Positions 1 through 12,333 of a stretch of 64,000 nucleotides of DNA are shown here, piece after piece. Each line of letters begins with the position of its first letter. Positions within the stretch are counted from its first letter, which is position 1. Source of the stretch: Nymphaea colorata (Eukaryota > Streptophyta > Magnoliopsida > Nymphaeales > Nymphaeaceae); NCBI RefSeq assembly GCF_008831285.2, contig NC_045147.1, positions 10,721,427 through 10,785,426 on the forward strand, in the 5' to 3' direction. A program made the translations under genes and the position numbers. The notes beneath the pieces are model-generated. The model saw only the letters and a program-made list of their open reading frames with translations, had not been told where the DNA came from and did not search any database.

Positions 1-269
1 CATGATTGTTCAAGACACCTACCAGGCAGAACATTGTCATGTGAATTCTGAAAAAAATCCTTGTTGTAATAATGGTAATCGTGGGCCTATAGCCTTGTTC
101 AAGAAAATCACATGCCTGCAAAAACATTTCATTAGCAAATTACAGTATATCTCGACATACGCACTTGTGATAATACAAATTGTAAAAGTAAGAAACATTT
201 GTTGCTACTTGGCTGCTTACAACTGAATCCATAAAAATCTGCAAACTACGAATGCAACATCAGTATTTT

Positions 270-772
270 TCATAACGAAATTGGAAAGAAGAAACTGAAA
301 TTGGAGATGGTATGTGTGTGCTGAGGCTCAAAGATAGCCCTTTCCCTTGCACAACAGTTACATTGCAAATCTTGTCCATCTTGCAAAATGCTCAACTCTG
401 TCCCCATACCCACCTCAGTGCTCAGATTCAAAGTGTTACAGGCCCAATCATTACCACCATTTATTTGTTTTTTGATGCCCAACATATTGGTAAGTTTAAC
501 TGTTGGTTGCATATTCCTACCATCCCTCTAGGTATTCAAAATGCTTTCCTCAAGGCGAGGTGCAAGAAGTTCAACACAATTTTGTGGAGAGAGAGGGTGG
601 TCTGGCAAGGTGTTTGGATATGTACTGGCAGTTGAATAGTTCATATACATCATGTCATGTGCCCTGGAAGTGCCGAATCGAGGAAGCGATTCTGACTACC
701 ATCCTTAAGACATAAGGTAGACATAACATCACTTTGACTACTAGAACAAGAGAAATATGTAGCACCGACCAT
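270..772 (-). pseudogene. BEL1-like homeobox gene, N-terminal remnant
   Basis: Read on the minus strand from an ATG at 772, the translation begins MVGATYFSCSSSQSDVMSTL. After a frame change it continues with MYMNYSTASTYPNTL, then QNCVEL, RDGRN and LNLSTEV. This order resembles the divergent N-terminal region of plant BEL1-like (BLH) transcription factors, which runs ATYF, LPG-MMYMNY, NNCIEL, WRDGRNEM, then LSLSLS. Two lesions are visible. A 5-bp tandem duplication (ACATG twice) shifts the frame near the MMYMNY motif. A TAG stands where the family has the Trp of WRDGRN. I see no POX domain or homeodomain; only about 270 bases remain downstream, so they may lie outside the window. The family call comes from remembered conserved words, not an alignment. 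An annotation error or very divergent family member is possible. Confidence 0.5.
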
Positions 773-3700
773 CTTCTCTAAAGAAAAGGCATTATTTCAT
801 GGTCAGCCAATCAAGAACACTTCCTAAGGATGCTGTCAACCAACTCTACAGCCTCCTCTAGTTGACCTTCTAGTTCATGATCCTGGCCTTACCTGTAGAA
901 ACAAACATCTGGATAAGAACATCAAAAAATTCAAGACCAATAACAAATCCAAAAATAAGCTTTCCACGACATTCTGAAATAAGTGTTAATTGTGTCATTT
1001 TCATGCCTAAAAAACTGACATTCTGACATAATTTTGGACCAACCTCGGCCAACCTTCTCCAACAATGTTAGAAAAACATCTCAGTTTTGGGAAGGGGAAG
1101 AACTGAATTAAAAGCAATAACCTCAATCGATGGGGAACAGGTCCACCAGCCAGCCTTAAATGAGTGAAGCATCATAAACAAAATCAATGAGAAAAAATTC
1201 AATAATATCATAATTTTTCCCCAATGTAGGATATTGTCCCGATTTATGGATAAACAAACACATACTAGTCAAACTCAACAAACAAGACACGAGAAGAAAC
1301 TGAATACTAATGAAGGGCCCAGTCGTCAAAGCAAAGGCATGGGCGGGTAGTTGGTGACGATGAAGAACAACTCCACACCATTTTGCAAAACCATGTATTG
1401 CAAGTCAAGACAAATATTAGATGAAGCCAGGAACAAAACTCATGCAACCTCAAAGGATAAACTCTTCAAAAATGTCACAGTTCAAAAAATTGACTGGTTC
1501 TTTTGAAAACAGATAAGAGATCTTCCATGATAGCCTCAACCCTAAGTCTTAGTTATGTCATTGAAAAATATGTTGAAGACATTTCAACAGGTTGAAGACA
1601 CTCGGTCAAGATGGAATAATAGGTCAGGTTTCTAAATGTTCTGCCTCACCTACAACAGAGGAAAAGATGGACAATTTGTCACATTCAACATAACTGGACT
1701 AGGTTTGAGGAGCTTCATTTATTCCATGAGGTTTGTTAATGAAATAGCAAACACCTTTCAAGACTAAAGGGGATTGGTTAATGCCTAGAAAACCTCGAAA
1801 CATAACAAGAGATGTCAAGTTTTTACTTTGAAATAATTCAAATCATCAATTAAAGACATAAGCATGAGTGCTTGTGTTGTGCACATAATACGTCATTCAT
1901 TTACCCATAGTACCGTACGAGCATTAGAATTCATTTCACATCAATGTCGTCAAACCTCTAGAAGGCGTATCTTTGAATTTCCAAAATGTGAACATAAAAG
2001 AATCATCCTCGACATCTAAGGTAATCAAAAAGAGGAGCAGATATTGACCCCAAAATTGCACATCCACGAAAGATTGTCACATTCAATTCCTGCGAGTTCA
2101 GCCCTCATATCTTTCATCTCTTGGCAGACACCTTCTGCTTTTTTTTTTCTTTATTTTCTTTTGTTTTTCTTTCTTTTGCATTCAGCTTTTTGACTTCTGA
2201 TTTTTTTTTTTCAGACCGACCTTCACCTTTGAGGGAATACCTCACCACCTCAAAGGCTACTACGAAGCTCCACCGCTTTGGTGGTTATGTGTAGCTTTAA
2301 CACGTGTCCAACCCGCTTCACCTTACGGGTTTTCGACGAGCTAAAGGTTCGTAAGTCATTATCTTCGCGAAATAGACATAAATCAACTATATGCCTATCC
2401 GGTACTCTTGATTACTGACTGAGAGGAACTACTACACAAGCCCCGAGCCCATCTCTCAACTCTCATTTTGCTACCTGCCAAGATCTTACAGAACATTGTG
2501 GCTTCTCTCTTAGTATATTTCATGCTAAATCCTTGCAAATGTTTGAACACTAGAGTCAATAGCATTTTCTAGTCTTGACTTTCTCAGCTTCATAGGAATT
2601 TTCCTTAATGTTCATATCCATAATTTTTTCAATTTGCCTCTTCCATTGGTTGACAACAAAAACTTGAAATTTTCTCATACTCGAGAGGATACTAAGAGTA
2701 AAGCAAAGACATATCATTGTGAGAGAAAGCATCTTTAAAATGTTTTTAAAAACAATTAAAAAAAATTTTTTTTGCAAAAGTACTTGACATCAAATGGTAT
2801 ATCACCAGGAGGCATGAACTCTAGTCCCTAAAGAGAGGGGTGAATGCAAAACAAGATGGGTAGACTGGGTAGAAAAATGAACTTAACCAACTCTCCCATA
2901 AAAGTAGGATATTCTACATAAAAAATTGGTCTAAGGGTGACAAGTTCGCATAAATGTTAGGTCATTGATCGAAAGCTTTGCAAGAAGTTTAGGTTAAGCT
3001 CTTCTTTGTCCTTGAACGAAGCCCAGGATAAACCAGTCGTATGTAGCAACTTTTGTAAAATCATTAGGGAAATGATAATGACAACTATGGGATTGGACAT
3101 TGTTAGACTCTGACTATAAGGTTGTCTGTAAAAAGCAAAAGTAAAAAAAAAGTGTCCGGATGTAGAACAGAGGCAGACTTTTTGAGTTCTGACAGGTTCA
3201 CAAATCTGGTTTAAAAAGACATTGTATTGTAAAGAGCTGATACCAAAACTAAGGATTCTTTTGACTCTACAGAAGTAGAGGATTTTACAAAACCAAAATA
3301 CAAAATTTTTTGAACAATTTTGGTATTTGTGTTGTATTTCTTTTTATTCTGCCCAGTTTCTATACAAAGTATAACAGAATAAAAGTTCTCAAAAACAATT
3401 TTTCCTAATTAAACTATTAAAGAACAGTAAAAATCACAAAAAGTTCACAAAACTATAATCACATGCAAGAAGATCAAAACGGAAAATGCTTGCAACCAAG
3501 ATGAACGTACAACACTTAGCACACAGGGCAAGAATAATACAAATAAAAAGAAGAACAAATGTAAAATACATTAGCAAAGAAATCAAACTATGTTATTCTA
3601 TAGAATTTATAGAAAACATATTTCTTCTTCAAAGAACAAAGCAACGCGCTTCTTGTAGTGGACCATGAACCTTCATCATATTCCCAAAGGTTACAATGAC

Positions 3701-5639
3701 AATTAATTGGGGCTGCATTAAGGGGAAACATTTTTTGACAATAAGACTGTCTTAGACAAGCGCAGTCCATCAATTAAGAAGGAAAGGAAGAAGAAAACGA
3801 ATGAAAATGCATACCAAACAACGACTGCTAAAGCCAGTCTACAACAATGGGCTGCCTAATTCAGCCTTCCCTTTCTCACGACAAATTTGACCAGCCATCA
3901 ACAAAAATAGGTCACAAGTCATAACTGCAAATACAAGAAAAACAGAATTATACGAAAGATCTAAACAATACAATATTTGGAACTATGAAAGAATAGGAGA
4001 AGAAACTATACACAGTTTGAAGCAAAAGCCAATAATGCCATGAATGCTCGGAAGTGCAATGTATAGGCCCAAATATAACTAAACCGATAAAAGCATTTAG
4101 CAACCAACAAAGAAAAACGACAACGCATGAATGTTCGATATTCATATAACATCCATGTTGTAAGCAGTCCATTGCAAACTAATGATCCAATTAAACACAT
4201 TTTCAAACATAAAGTATATCTAAAACGACCCTCCCTATGTTAAAAAGGCAAAGAAGACGACTAGGGCTGCGATTTGTGGAAAGGCAGACAGGAAACACAG
4301 GCGTTTGGAAATAAAACGCGATAGAGGCAAGCCTGCGGCTTACCTCGATAGAGATGCGGAAGAGGAGCTGATGCAGACGTGCGCTACGAGAATGAGCAGC
4401 TGCATGCAGAGAGCTTCTGCGAGGGGAAGACAGCCCTTCTCCACGAGCATTCGAGCAAGGACAAAAAAAGGAAATTATGCCCCAACGGGCAGAAACTTTG
4501 TCCGGGCTCTTGGATTTTAGAATAGAAGATGGAAAGAGGTGGTTCGGGCTCGATAAACCCTCCCCTTACCAAACATTCAACATCGACCCAAATATTAAGT
4601 AGTATTTCAAAAACACTCTTTAATTTTAAAAATTTCATAAACTGCCTTTTTGAAAAACTTACGAGCGTAACAGAGAGACTCACCGTCGAGGTCGGTGGTG
4701 TTCGAGCAAGCTATAACGAACGAAAAATAAGAAAAAGGAGAATCTTCTGATATCAGGGGGTTGGAAAGAGCTTTTGGATTGGCGTAAGGATAAAAATACC
4801 CTCGTACAGAATAAGAATAAAAATTGCCCCGAACCCTATGTGTTAAAAGTTAACACTTAACACAATCTTAGTAGGGCAATACTTAGCTTCGGTCCTGTCA
4901 AAGAATTTTCTCTATTTAATTATTTCAAACTTGTTTCTGGTTTATCATTTGATTCATTCAGACAAAAAATGTCGATGGTTGACATCAATTTCTACTTCAC
5001 CAAGCCATACTTAATTAGATCTTCTTAAGCACATATGCTTGTGGGTTTAGATGGAGACTCAGGGAACTCATTTCCTTTTAAGCTCGTAAAATTCAACAAG
5101 CTTGCTAAAGTTCTTCGTATGCATACATAATACATAATGGTTTAGATTAAAGAAGCCAAAAAAATGAGCTTTTCTTTCTTTCTTTGTTTCTTAATCTTAC
5201 AGGAATCATTGTGGCTTTGAATGGGGATCATGCTGGAAAGAGATAAAGAGAGAGAGATAGAGAGAGGTTCCTTAGTGCTTTCCTTTTTTCTTCTCAATAT
5301 ATAATAAAAAAGGTTGGCAGCCCAGCCCTCTTTCCGGCCAGCAAAGTTTGGTTCTAAAAGGAGCCGTTGGGGCTATCCTAGCCAATCAAGCTGGAAAAAT
5401 ACAAAAAAATAAAATATAAAAATACATACTATCCCTATACACACATATATATAGTAAATACATATTCACAAAACGTCACTGCTGCGGTCGTTACAGGTGC
5501 TTCATGAATAACATTAAAAAAGAACTCCCAAAGTATCATCAAAACAGTGAAAATATCAAAAGAAAAAAAAAATCAATTCTGAAGTACCAACGGCAACAAA
5601 ACGAACAAAAATGCCATATGTTTGATGGCCTGGAAATCT
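773..5639. other. Intergenic, no gene recognised
   Basis: AT-rich sequence with no ORF I can assign. A minus-strand stretch at about 4349-4452 opens with MLVEKGCLPLAEAL and is followed by a good donor (GAG|GTAAG). It could be a leader or first exon, perhaps a 5' exon of the broken BEL1-like gene, but nothing proves this. Positions 2210-2460 are less AT-rich than their surroundings and may be an old transposon piece; I recognise no domain there. Confidence 0.5.
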
Positions 5640-5835
5640 GGCATTGGAAATATATTTCCTGGAAAAAATGAATGGAAAAAATCTTTTTGATTCCCATTTT
5701 GATGTGTGTGTGATGACTGAGAAATATATTTCCAAAAATATATTTCTGAGTTTGATGATAAAGAAATATATTTCCAGATTTTCAGAAAATTAATTCTTAG
5801 TTCGATAATAAGGAAATATTTTTCTAGAATTACAA
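5640..5835. repeat. Cluster of GAAATATATTTC palindromes
   Basis: Four or five exact or near copies of the palindromic word GAAATATATTTCC occur in under 200 bp. Some sit in a degenerate tandem unit (GAGTTTGATGATAAAG then the word, and AGTTCGATAATAAGG then a variant). It looks like a decayed short tandem array. No coding function is seen. Confidence 0.5.
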
Positions 5836-6068
5836 GAGAGGAACATGAAACCACGTACACAAGCATTTGAACCAAGTTCAACATGATCTAACAAGAAAAA
5901 CTATACAGGGCACGCTGATTAAGAAATATACATGCACCTTGGGCATAAGATAGCCTAAACCCTCCAAAGCACTTCTTAACACCGACAAGACCCAGCGATG
6001 ATCATCAATCACATATCTCGGTGATGCCCTCCATTTCACCTGATTCTTTCTTCTTCTTCTTCTTCCCC

Positions 6069-7548
6069 TCAAAATGTCTCGGAGATCTTCTCAATTGGTG
6101 CAAGAGGAAGATAGCTAAAGAAGGGATAGTGCTTTGCGGTCCTGTGAACAACAGTCCTATTGTACTTCTCAGACCAGTGAGCTGTGGTGGGGACCACAAC
6201 CTCTGCAAGATGGGAAAACAATGGCAGTGAGTAGAGGGCATGGTATACGTTCACCATGTACTCCATGGCAGCTGGCTCGTACTCTGTGTAGAAGCTCTTG
6301 ATGGGGCTTGGATACAAAGGATTTTGCTACCGGAGGCACCTTCTGAGCTGCTCCGTAGGCTTCAGAGGAGACTTGTTTCACAGGAGGAGGGATGAAGAGG
6401 TTCAACTTTGTCACAGTTTCATCCACCTAAAGTTAAGATGGAGATTGTTGGAAGAGAAGATTTTGATATTATATCACGATTGTCAAAGTTTGAAACATGA
6501 AACCATGCGAACAAACAGAATATAGTAAGAAGACAATCCTATCAGGCAGCAGAATCAGGAGAACAGTTCCAGAAAGCTGCATCCCCAACACAGGCTCGCC
6601 ATTTCTTTCCAGGATATTACCTTGCGTACTTGAAAAATGAATCAAATATGGTTCATCTAAAGAAGGGAAAAGATTTCTTGCCTTCTAACAGATACAAGCA
6701 TTCCTATAAGCTATCTAGTTTCAGTGCATCTGTTCAATCTCAGACACCACTAACTACTACGTAAAACCAGACGATCAACCAACATTTTTTTAAATGGATA
6801 GCGGACAAGTAGCTTCAATACGAATACAAAGTACTATAATGATATAATGCAGGAGATCATTCAACATTATCCATGAAAGCTGTTTCCGCTAAGACAAGTT
6901 GCAAAATCGATTCACAGCAACAAGCCTTAAAATTTTATCAACACTAATCCAACTACCAATCCTTATCATTAACAACTTTATCAACACTAATCGGACCATC
7001 GATTCCACTGTTTATAGGCAGCCAAAAAGCAAGCCCATAACCCAAACTTCCATTTATCACTAATCATCGAAAGGGCAGAGGAAAACAAGAAGCCACTTAA
7101 AACACCGTTAATAAGCACAAAAGATGCTTAAATTACAGCGAATCAAGAACAGAGAAAAGGCAAAACGTAAAGAAATAAATCCAACAAGGCAACAACCAAA
7201 AGCTTCACGGCGACAAACCAGAATTCTCCTTGGCCTGCCCATACAAGGTCGAGACGCACGCCAGGGCTCTGATCGCCGCCACGCGGAAGAACCCCAAGTG
7301 CTTGAGATTGCCTTCCCGATTCTCCTGCAAAACCACCCAGAACCCTTAGTCCACCAAACGAAGAAATGGAAAGACAGAACAAAGGAACAAAAATCAACCG
7401 ATCCAGAAAACAGGATAATCCAGAATATTAAGACCGATATCCCATTTTCCCTCTCCTATTTCTCCATCAAACATGCATATCTCAAAAAACCATCGAAAAG
7501 AAGGAAGAGGGTAAACAAGGTTTCCTGCTTACCTGATCCGTCGCCATG
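6069..7548 (-). pseudogene. REF/SRPP-like (rubber elongation factor / small rubber particle family) gene, broken
   Basis: The first exon reads MATDQ followed by GTAAG (ATG at 7548). The next exon, after an acceptor near 7326, reads ENREGNLKHLGFFRVAAIRA, then LYGQAKENSG. This is the N-terminal signature of the REF/SRPP stress-related lipid-droplet protein family. A third exon begins VDETVTKLNLF (acceptor near 6428) and continues EAYGAAQKVPPVAKS. After a frame change near 6305 comes KSFYTEYEPAAMEYMV, then FSHLAEVVVPTTAHWSEKYN and a normal family end (PLAPIEKISETF, stop at 6069). Two defects show. About a dozen residues are missing at the frameshift, and the middle segment (family words KPGV, VEGTV, GPVYDKF) is not visible between 6430 and 7180. 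Members coat lipid droplets or rubber particles. The frameshift argues for a pseudogene; unusual splicing is the alternative. Confidence 0.72.
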
Positions 7549-7727
7549 ATCGACCAAACAATTCTTCATTCCCTGCTTCTTAGCTTCTCCCCCTACGTTT
7601 CCTCTCCCTGTCAACCGATGTCTCTATTTTTCACTCTGATTTCTCTCCCTGTTTCTACGAGAGTGAGAGGGCGAGGAGACGACGAGGACGAAAAGGAACT
7701 CGCGGCAGCAGGAAGAGGGCTGCCGCT

Positions 7728-7797
7728 GCGTGACTGCGGCTGCATGAGGACGAAGAGGGCTGCGTGACTGCGACTGCATGAGGACGAAGAGGGCTGC
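7728..7797. repeat. 34-bp tandem repeat, two copies
   Basis: The unit beginning GCGTGACTGCGGCTGCATGA is repeated with a 34-bp period just upstream of the REF/SRPP-like start. The copies differ at one position in the part I compared. Confidence 0.75.
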
Positions 7798-7984
7798 GCG
7801 ATCCCCAGCTACTAGTTATATATACATGCTCAAAGGCGTTTGCAAATTAATGTACTCAAGTGGGTGTCTGAAATTCGTTATTGAGGTTAAAATTTTCAGT
7901 TAATTTGAATCAACCTTTTTTCTTCTCACGAAGTCAACAAAAAGAAATACAAATTTTTTTCATAATGACATATAAGATCCCACA

Positions 7985-8043
7985 TGGCCGTAGGATGTCA
8001 AACAAAGCGTTCTTGGCCGTAGGATGTCAAACAAAGCGTTCTT
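7985..8043. repeat. 29-bp tandem repeat, two copies
   Basis: The unit TGGCCGTAGGATGTCAAACA plus nine bases is repeated exactly with a 29-bp period. The surrounding sequence is AT-rich and non-coding. Confidence 0.8.
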
Positions 8044-8519
8044 GTATTGATTTAGACAAAGAGATGAAGATATCAAGAACCCAAGACCCAAAGCCCCTGT
8101 AGATCTTCCCCCTCCCCCTCAATTCGGACTAGTAGCAAGCAAGTCAAATTTAAAGCGTTTATTCTAAGAAAAAAAAAGAAAAAGAAGAAATGTTTGTGGA
8201 AAGGCAACGTGTCCTTTATCTAGCGCTTATGATTTTTTCTGTTTTCGTATGTTCAAAATCACTTTGAAATATTTAAATTTTCAGTTATCATAAGGACTAC
8301 GTCCCAATCATGGGGTTTGCCAACTATTGTCAAGCGTCTCCCATTTAAGCATCTACCACTAAGCAAAGCAACATAGAATGTTGTGTTTTTGAAACTAATT
8401 TCTTCAAGCCTTTGTTTGCAAGTAAGCAGTTTCAGATCAAGAATTAATTTGGGATTGGCTTAATATGCTTCAAACTCAAAGTCTACTATTGTTTTTCTTA
8501 AAACATTGTGTTCTGTGCG

Positions 8520-9500
8520 ACAATGAGTCAGCTCGAACTTGGTTTCAATTGCTTCACAGCCTTGAGCGCAAATGTTCTTGGATCACGTGAGGAATGCTTG
8601 TGAAGTGTGTGGAACGACTGGAGTTCGGAGCCCCAACGAGGTTCTTCCTTGGAGCCATCATGAAGATCTATCGTCGGTTAACTCCTCTCCAATTGGGCAC
8701 TCGCACACCTGTCCAATTCCAGCCACAAGGTCCAGCCGTCCCCGGCCATGTAGGAGGGTCATTGCGCAGCAACTATGCTTAGACGTGTAGCTCTCCCGCT
8801 TAGAGGAGATCTAAAGCAGCAACTACACCTTGGATGTGTAGCTCTCTGGTGGTATGTCTAGATCTACACCTTTGGTGTCTCAAAGGTTAGAACAGGTCCA
8901 GCTTATGTTGAGCCCAGCTCCCTCTAGCTCTCAGTCGGACAGGCCTGCCTCAACCTATTCATGAGCCAACAATCCCAGCCCAAGACCGGTCTAAGGACTA
9001 GGTCTAGGTCTGAGCACAGGCCACAAACTCCTCTTGGTCTGCCTGAGCCCTGGCCAGGCCCTAAGGTCTTTTCGGGAGCCAGCCGCGGTAAGCCCCTTCC
9101 CTCTCACCTTCCTCGGCTAGAGCCTAGTTGCTGGCCGAACCCCCACCCTCTAGACCTAGCTTGACTCGGTCTAGCCTACCTCAGCTGCTGGCCAAACTTC
9201 CCTCTAGAGTGGTAGGAGCATTCAAAGTGGACCATTTTGAGGCTTAAGCCCTGGGGACCCACCTGCTACCCTAGATCACTTGGCTGCCAAGCCCGACTAT
9301 TCTCGAGCCCGGTCGCAGCGCCTTCTAGGCCAAGACGGGAAGCTCCCTCTTTTCCTTTCTCTTCTCCTTTTTCTCTACATCCCTCTCTCTTGATGGATTG
9401 CCCGAGCACCACACCCTACCACAACACGGTGAGTGCTCCTATTTGTATGTGAGACGTATTGACAGCGGGATTGCTTGGGTATTACTTTTCTCCCATTTCC
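8520..9500. other. GC-rich block, possible LTR or retroelement remnant
   Basis: This kilobase is clearly richer in G and C than either flank and contains short internal repeats. The phrase GCAGCAACTA followed by GTGTAGCTCTC occurs twice near 8768 and 8815, and CTAGGTCTAGGTCTGAG is self-repeating near 8998. Frames are open only over 60-70 codons and show no known domain. The sharp composition change suggests an inserted sequence such as a decayed LTR, but I found no clear ends, primer-binding site or target duplication. Confidence 0.3.
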
Positions 9501-10332
9501 TTTCCGGACGGGAACATAGTATCTCTGCACCATCTAGAGTGCTGCCATGTGCGAGTGATCCGACTCATTTTATTAAATTTCATATTGGGTCTTGGTCCTG
9601 TTTAACAAGAAATAGTGTAAAGGATACCAAACAGGTTCAGACGATGTAAGTAGAGCACTACCTCACAAAGTTATAGCACCTGGAAAAATCTTTATTTTGT
9701 AATATATGAAGCCTGGCAACTTTGCAACTCAAGAAAGCATTCAATGACAAAGAAAATAACCTACAAGAGACAATTCATGCTTCTTTCCGCTGCTGTCTAC
9801 GGCATGGCCAAGGTCCACTGTTTTTGAGGCACTGCCTGAGTTGCTAAAACAGGGGCATTCCTGTTTTGATGGTTCCGTCGATTCAAACGTCCACGAAGCA
9901 GGGATGTGCTTAGTCAAGGTGGAGAAGTCGCCTAAACCCATTGCTTCCTGTGCCATGCCTGCTCTTCCCGGTGAGTTCGACTTTTCTGATGTCACTTTTT
10001 ATTTTTCCACCAATTTTTTTAATATACAAACTCACATTTCCACAATCGGGCGGCATGTTTCCCCTTGCTCGCAGCATGGCGGATGTCGCACGCCTAATTC
10101 CTCCATCAGCATAACATGAACTTTAAGAGCGACAGCTTGAACAACCTATGCTTCAAATTGGAAGACCAACGAGGAGGGGAATCAAGCATCTCTCAAATGT
10201 GTCAACAACTTATCAGGGGAACGACGAAAATGATAGAAGATTTCTTGCAATCCGTTTTGAGAAGGAAAAAGAAAAGCTTGTCTTTGTGAAGAGATAGCAA
10301 TTTCAGAATTATTTGAGGTGAATCAATGTTAC

Positions 10333-10470
10333 CTCCTCAAGGGCAGAAATTGCAGCAGGTGCACAGTCAAGTTGGCGACCACCATGATTCGAAACAATTA
10401 TTCCATCTACTCCAACATCAATAATAGCTTTCCCAGCTGCAGGAAGTGGAGTGCCAATCTTTTGCTGCTC
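10333..10470 (-). pseudogene. (S)-2-hydroxyacid oxidase (glycolate oxidase family) exon fragment
   Basis: The minus strand encodes [20 protein letters not shown], then [13 protein letters not shown], followed directly by a GT donor at 10332. The word VSNHG-RQLD is the catalytic-histidine signature of FMN-dependent alpha-hydroxyacid oxidases such as plant glycolate oxidase, which oxidises glycolate in peroxisomes. Only this exon is convincing. A second minus-strand stretch at about 9880-9975 ([20 protein letters not shown]) faintly recalls an earlier part of the same protein. It lies downstream, so the order would be scrambled. The FMN-domain start and the C-terminal GGVRRG region are not seen. 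I treat it as a relic. Confidence 0.55.
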
Positions 10471-10734
10471 ATGGATATCAGCAACATAAGACAGGTTACA
10501 TCATTTCTACTTGCCAAAGCAAAGCTTTGCAGAGAATCTTGAAAAAAAAAAGCCAAGAAAAAGAACCAAATTAAGCCGAATACCCAATAGAAAGCAAAGA
10601 AAAAGACAAATTAATGTGTTGATTCTTTGTTCTTCAGAGGTTGAGCATCCTGCTCAGTTTTCCCTAGCAATCGTGAGAAGCAGAATTAGTAACTTAAGTT
10701 TGTTAAACGGCACGTAAGGGAAGAGGACAAAAGA

Positions 10735-10985
10735 CAATATTCACCGGTATAGACGTACAACGGTCAAGCTTATCACCGTTATAGTTATATAGCGGTGATA
10801 AAGTTCCCCACTGTAGCCTTTCAATGTTACCGGTGATTTTGATCACCGGTGGAGGCGACTGTATAGAACCACAAAAGATCAATTCCGACGAAGAAAGCCA
10901 TCGCTATAGACTTACAACGGCGAAGAAATTACCTTGTTGCTTTGTATATCAGTCATTACTATCACCGCTATAGCCATGGACGATT
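10735..10985. repeat. CACTA-like subterminal repeat patch
   Basis: The motif CACCG(G/T/C)TATAG and its complement recur about six times in 250 bp (near 10742, 10774, 10790, 10832, 10842 and 10964), with the companion word ACTTACAACGGC / ACGTACAACGGT. Dense short motifs in both orientations are typical of subterminal regions of CACTA (EnSpm) elements, and CACTACAAAAATAT follows at 10986. That terminus would normally point away from this patch, so the assignment is uncertain. Confidence 0.4.
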
Positions 10986-10989
10986 CACT

Positions 10990-12106
10990 ACAAAAATATT
11001 CTGCAAATTTTAGCTAACAGGTGCGCTGGACATGTGACTCATCCAAGGGGTAATGACATCCGAGGTATCGATCCCCTCCCATTTTATTAAATTGAAAATG
11101 CCGGCAAGGCGTTTTAAGCATGTCCGACGATTGAAACAAGCAACAATTCACATATGTTATCCATTACCTCTTCTCTGATGCCAATTTCACCTTGATCCAG
11201 AGCTAGCAACCACCTTTAAGACAAGTGATGATTGTGAATGAGCTTCAATCCTGAGACCTTTGTCATTTGCATCATCTGTCAGTTAAAGGTAACATCCACA
11301 GTCGTCGAATGGGCATCAAAGGATATGGAATGCTTGCAACTGGGCATTCAAAAAATAAATGGCTCACCTCCACTACGTGAGAATGAGTTTTGGGCAATGT
11401 AGAGTGTGAAAAATGTTGTTGGGTAGCCGTCCCTCATCCAAGAAGCAGGCACACCTTTGACTTTAATAATATTAACACATTATGCCGAATTTTATTTCGC
11501 CTCCCACAAGATTCTATCGCTATTAGTAGAAATGAGAGTGTGGGGGGTGGCACTGATGGTCTTAACAGGCCAAAGATACTTTTGTAGAGTCCTCACTCCC
11601 TAGAACATCCTTGACATAGAGCCACAAGCGATTGTTGCTCACTTCTGGAGTATCACCAACAATACGAGAATAAGTCCATCTTCAATTCTAACAACTTGAA
11701 ATGAGGGAATGGAAATACCTTGTTTGCTATTTTAGCTAACTCTCCCTTCTACAGCAGATTGCATAGGGTTTTCCCCCAGAATGAAGGCAACGAGAGTCCC
11801 TCTTTGATCACCAATAACAAACAGCTCCTGCTCAATTCAAGTAAGAACACAAACAAACAATTCGCCTTCAAAAATGAATTTTGCAGTGAAATATGTCTTG
11901 CAAACATTTCTATCGAGAATTGGTGGCAAGAATTCGAATTTCCATAACATGGACCCAAGAATTCAGATATCCATCACATTTCGACCTCCTTCCAGAAAGC
12001 TTTGGGCTTCCGGTCAACTGTCTCAATATGACTCGCCTAATGTTAGCAATCTCAACACTTTCTTTTCTTTAAATTTATTTTGGGTACTTTTTTTTTTTTT
12101 GTCACG
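10990..12106. other. Intergenic, no gene recognised
   Basis: AT-rich sequence with only short ORFs lacking recognisable domains. Confidence 0.5.
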
Positions 12107-12333
12107 TTGACTAAAAAACATTTAGCTTCTTAATATTTTCATATCTAACATCCTTGGTAAATTTTAATGGCCACAAATACTAGTTTTTCATGCTATTTTA
12201 GTAGTATTTGAATTGAATGCTCCACCAACTACTACAACAAAAATAGCATGAAAGTATGGTATTTTGCAGCCATTAAAGTTTACCAAAGATGTTAAGAAAC
12301 AAAACTATTAAGAAGCTAAATGTTTTTGAGTCG
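12107..12333. mobile_element. MITE-like inverted-repeat element
   Basis: The left arm GACTAAAAAACATTTAGCTT is matched in inverted orientation by the right arm, which ends AAGCTAAATGTTTTTGAGTC. The similarity continues inwards for about 90 bp per side (ATCTTTGGTAAA and TTAATGG words in both). About 225 bp, non-coding and AT-rich, it fits a miniature inverted-repeat element. No clear target duplication is visible and the arms have diverged by roughly a fifth. Confidence 0.6.
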
